DNA of 64,000 nt from positions 62,001 through 126,000 of the forward strand of contig NZ_SNZV01000009.1 of NCBI RefSeq assembly GCF_004364125.1, read 5' to 3'. A program made the position numbers and the translations under genes. The first letter of the stretch is position 1; each line of letters opens with the position of its first letter. This stretch comes from Sphingobacterium paludis (lineage in GTDB: Bacteria > Bacteroidota > Bacteroidia > Sphingobacteriales > Sphingobacteriaceae). The notes under the pieces were generated by a model. It did not search any database, was not told the DNA's origin, and saw nothing but the letters and a program-made list of their open reading frames with translations. This document shows positions 61,186 to 64,000 of this stretch, in pieces.

Positions 61186-64000
61186 TTAGAACGTAATGTT
61201 TAAGCCTACCACAAATTGTTTGGTGAGCGGGAAATTGTCTGACCCGTTAGATTCGGGATCCTGGTATTTCAGCAAATCGCTTTTCGTCCAGATCAATGCA
61301 TTATTAGCTGTTGCGTAAATACGAAATCGTTTCATAGCCGCTCTTTTGGCAATGGATTCCGGCAAGGTATAACCTAGTGTGATGTTACGGATCTTAAAAT
61401 ACGAGCCATCAACATACTTCAGGGATTCGAAGCCAATGTAGCCGCTTGCGGTAGCGTGTAAACCGGGACGCGGAAGATAGGCTCCTGGATTTTCTGGCGT
61501 CCAATAGTCCGAATCATCAGGACTATTTCCCTCTGCCGTGGTCGGGTTATAGCGCGTAATCAAATTGCTGGAGACCATCTGTCCCCAACGGGCGGTGAAA
61601 AAGATACTGGCATCCCAACTTTTATAGCGCAGGTTATTCTGCAAGCCGCCGGTCCAGTCAGGAACCGCCGAACCTAGGATCATTTTATCGTTTGCACCGT
61701 AGGCATGCGTTCCATCCTCTCTGAATGTGCCATCAGTGGCTAGTTTAATATCGCCGGGCAAGGAATTGTAGCGAGCGGCTTCCGCCTCTTCCTCAAGCTG
61801 CCATATCCCTAAGTATTTGTAATCAAAGAAGGTCTTGATCGGATGGCCGATGAACAAGCCGGTTGATATCAGGTCTTTGTTTCCAGGAAGCGTCACGATG
61901 CGCTCACGGTTCGCAGCGAATGTCACCGTCGTTTCCCACGAGAAATTATCGCGCTCGATATTTTTACTGGTCAATAATATTTCCAACCCTCTATTGAGCG
62001 TTGCCCCTACGTTTTGCCACATCTTAAATGGTGCGCCCCAAGAGCCGCCCAATGAAGCGGGCATATCCCGCAGGTATAATAGATCTTTTGTATCGGCGTT
62101 ATACCAATCGATGGTTAGGTTAAGACGTTGGTTTAGGAAAGAGGCATCTAATCCGATATTGGTGGTGTAGGATTTTTCCCAGCCCAGGGCATTATTGGCC
62201 AACTGTTGATTCAGAATAAATGCCGGCGCCGGCGTATCGCCAAAGCCTACAGGTCGCGGCGCGTTAAAGCCGCCAGCCTGTGTGCCGTAGGCGCCTACCC
62301 CACCAGAATTTCCCGTAACACCATAGCCCACCCGAAGTTTCAGGTCAGATACCGCAGCTTGCAGCGGCATGAAGAATTTCTCGTCACTGATGCGCCAAGC
62401 GAAGGCTCCCGCCGGGAAAATATCCCACTGGTTTCCTTTCGACAGACGCGACACGCCGTCCCACCTGCTGGAAAGGCTAAATAGATATTTTCCTTGGTAG
62501 TTGTAATTTAATCGCCCGACATAGGACATTGACTGGCTGCGAATGTAGGAAGACCGGATGATGGGATTTGTGCCTGCACTCAGGTTGTGAAAAGAATACG
62601 AATCCAGATCAAAGCCAGAAGCTCCCGCGTAGGCTTGCTCGGCCTGATTTTTAGCCCAAGAGGTCACGCCCGTCACGGTAAAGTGATGGTCGTCTTGAAT
62701 ATCAAAGGCATAGGTGAGGATGTTTTCCCAGCGATAATCGTAGTTTCTATCGTTGATGATAACGGCGGCTGGCACGCGAAAGCCCGCTTCGGGATTAGCG
62801 ATAGACTGCGTGCCGAAATAGCGCCCTGTACGCGAAGAGCCTAAAATGGCTCCAAAGATAGAACGAAAAGACAAACCCTCCATCGGGGTGATATCAACAA
62901 ATCCGTTACCCGAAAAATAGGTATTTAGGGTATTGTTGACGTATTGATCTTTTATTTGATCCGATAAGGGATTTGTCACGCCATCTACAGGAATATGCTG
63001 TATATTTCCTTGTGCATCAAACGCATCCCCAAGCGGTAAAAAGGTCAGCGCATTACCAAAAATATTTTGTGCCGCCTGATCATTGTCGGTGTGGGTCAAT
63101 TGAAGATTCGTACCGAGTTTAAACACCGATGATATTTTGTGATCCACGTTGGTCCGTACAGCATATTTCTTAAACCGATCAATCTTGATCATGCTCTGCT
63201 CATCGTTGAAGTTTAGAGAGAGGTAGGCATTTGTTTTTTCCGTGCCCCCGTTTACGGCCAAGCTGTAGTTTTGCTGAATACCATCGCGTAATACCTGATC
63301 GACCCAGTCCACCCATTTGCCCTGTTCATAAGCCTCTAGGTGGGCTGGGTTTTTAAAGATATTGTTTAAAAACTCGGGGTAATTCCCATTTTGCGTACGA
63401 TAAGCTTCTCGTTTTAGATTTAGGTAGGCATCACCGGTCATCCCGTGTGGGTACTTTGGAAAGCCGTTGTAACCAAAGTAGGAATCGAAATCGACGACAG
63501 TCTTTCCTGCTTTCCCTTGCTTCGTGGTGATGATCACGACGCCATTCGATCCTGCAGAACCATAGATGGCTGTTGACGAAGCATCTTTCAGGACATCAAT
63601 AGAAGCGATATCACTTGGGTTTAACCGGGAGAAATCTCCCGGAATACCATCGATAATATAAAGCGGGTTATTATCGCCATAAATAGATCGGCTTCCGCGC
63701 AAAGCAACATTTACATTAGCGCCTGCACGTCCGGAATTTCTCATAATATCCATACCCGAAACCTTGCCCTGCAAGGCATCCATCACGTTGGCCGTTGGCG
63801 TGCGCATAATCTCTTCCGCTTTTACCGAGGCCACCGCACCCGTGAGATCGCGCTTTTTCACAACGCCGTAACCCACCACCACCACTTCATCCAAAACTCC
63901 CGATGGCTTTAAACGAATTTGCAGCGGTTCCACGCTAATCACCTGCATTTCCTGTGTCTCGTATCCCACGTAACTGATCACCAGCGTCTCACCCAAAGCG
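61186..64000 (-). CDS. SusC/RagA-family TonB-dependent transporter, 5' end outside window
   Basis: About 937 residues are visible. The frame stays open to the window edge (preceding codons read Ala-Leu-Gly-Glu-Thr-Leu), so the TTG at 63996 is not the start. Visible parts are the end of the carboxypeptidase-D-like domain (LVISYVGYETQEMQ), the LDEVVVVGYGVVKKRDLTGA motif, the plug (LYIIDGIPGDFS, STAIYGSAGSNGVVIITTK) and the barrel ending FVVGLNITF. It is close in sequence to the SusC at 5792, as its SusD partner is to the SusD at 4044, so the two pairs probably came from one duplication. Confidence 0.95.
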   Translation of the reverse strand, partial: ALGETLVISYVGYETQEMQVISVEPLQIRLKPSGVLDEVVVVGYGVVKKRDLTGAVASVKAEEIMRTPTANVMDALQGKVSGMDIMRNSGRAGANVNVALRGSRSIYGDNNPLYIIDGIPGDFSRLNPSDIASIDVLKDASSTAIYGSAGSNGVVIITTKQGKAGKTVVDFDSYFGYNGFPKYPHGMTGDAYLNLKREAYRTQNGNYPEFLNNIFKNPAHLEAYEQGKWVDWVDQVLRDGIQQNYSLAVNGGTEKTNAYLSLNFNDEQSMIKIDRFKKYAVRTNVDHKISSVFKLGTNLQLTHTDNDQAAQNIFGNALTFLPLGDAFDAQGNIQHIPVDGVTNPLSDQIKDQYVNNTLNTYFSGNGFVDITPMEGLSFRSIFGAILGSSRTGRYFGTQSIANPEAGFRVPAAVIINDRNYDYRWENILTYAFDIQDDHHFTVTGVTSWAKNQAEQAYAGASGFDLDSYSFHNLSAGTNPIIRSSYIRSQSMSYVGRLNYNYQGKYLFSLSSRWDGVSRLSKGNQWDIFPAGAFAWRISDEKFFMPLQAAVSDLKLRVGYGVTGNSGGVGAYGTQAGGFNAPRPVGFGDTPAPAFILNQQLANNALGWEKSYTTNIGLDASFLNQRLNLTIDWYNADTKDLLYLRDMPASLGGSWGAPFKMWQNVGATLNRGLEILLTSKNIERDNFSWETTVTFAANRERIVTLPGNKDLISTGLFIGHPIKTFFDYKYLGIWQLEEEAEAARYNSLPGDIKLATDGTFREDGTHAYGANDKMILGSAVPDWTGGLQNNLRYKSWDASIFFTARWGQMVSSNLITRYNPTTAEGNSPDDSDYWTPENPGAYLPRPGLHATASGYIGFESLKYVDGSYFKIRNITLGYTLPESIAKRAAMKRFRIYATANNALIWTKSDLLKYQDPESNGSDNFPLTKQFVVGLNITF

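Noticed and set aside
63996..64000. TTG at 63996 as the start of the last SusC
   Set aside because: The frame continues to the window edge within the carboxypeptidase-D-like domain, so the gene is simply cut.

Overview
The window comes from a Bacteroidota genome, most likely Sphingobacteriaceae. The grounds are four SusC/SusD outer-membrane pairs, many signal-peptide and lipoprotein glycosidases, PUL-restricted families (DUF3826, DUF4957/DUF5123, a DUF4955-like protein, DUF4038) and Bacteroidota-type TAnnTTTG promoter boxes. Every supported gene lies on the minus strand, so transcription runs from high to low coordinates. I see no tRNA, rRNA, CRISPR, insertion sequence or phage gene, and no regulator gene.

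Layout, in order of transcription. (E) 64000-59395: a SusC (5' end outside the window) and its SusD, ending at a 15-bp perfect inverted repeat. (D) 58908-52840: a DUF3826 periplasmic protein, an intrinsic terminator, then a second SusC/SusD pair with its own terminator. (C) 52020-44238: a DUF4957/DUF5123-type surface lipoprotein, a third SusC/SusD pair and an unrecognised lipoprotein. (B) 43935-40681: two tandem PL1-type pectate lyases and a terminator. (A) 40361-1 and beyond: about 24 genes in 40 kb with mostly 0-30 bp gaps or short overlaps. It holds a DUF4955-like beta-helix protein, a GH140/DUF4038 apiosidase-like protein, GH43, two BNR propellers, a SASA-type esterase, two GH2, two GH78 rhamnosidases, a GH28 polygalacturonase, an STN-esterase fusion, a beta-helix/RhaM fusion, a fourth SusC/SusD pair, two SSS transporters and a cytoplasmic acid-sugar cassette (DUF1537 kinase, PdxA-like dehydrogenase, DapA-like aldolase, iron alcohol dehydrogenase).

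Together this reads as a large pectin locus. PL1 and GH28 enzymes would cut polygalacturonan. GH78, GH2, GH43, GH140-like and esterase proteins would strip rhamnose, galactose, arabinose or other side chains, possibly from rhamnogalacturonan I or II. SusC/SusD pairs import oligosaccharides, SSS permeases carry released sugars or acids inward, and the kinase-dehydrogenase-aldolase set finishes catabolism of an acid sugar.

The strongest new signal is regulatory. Upstream of units A, B, C and D there is a 25-bp conserved element placed so that exactly 40 bp separate its 17-bp core from a TAnnTTTG-like -7 box. This is a shared operator-promoter module that predicts co-regulation of the four units by one activator encoded elsewhere. 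Further oddities are a duplicated translation-initiation region in the unit C leader, a palindrome cluster in the same gap, two unusual domain fusions, and a 1043-residue protein whose reading frame has no ATG start.
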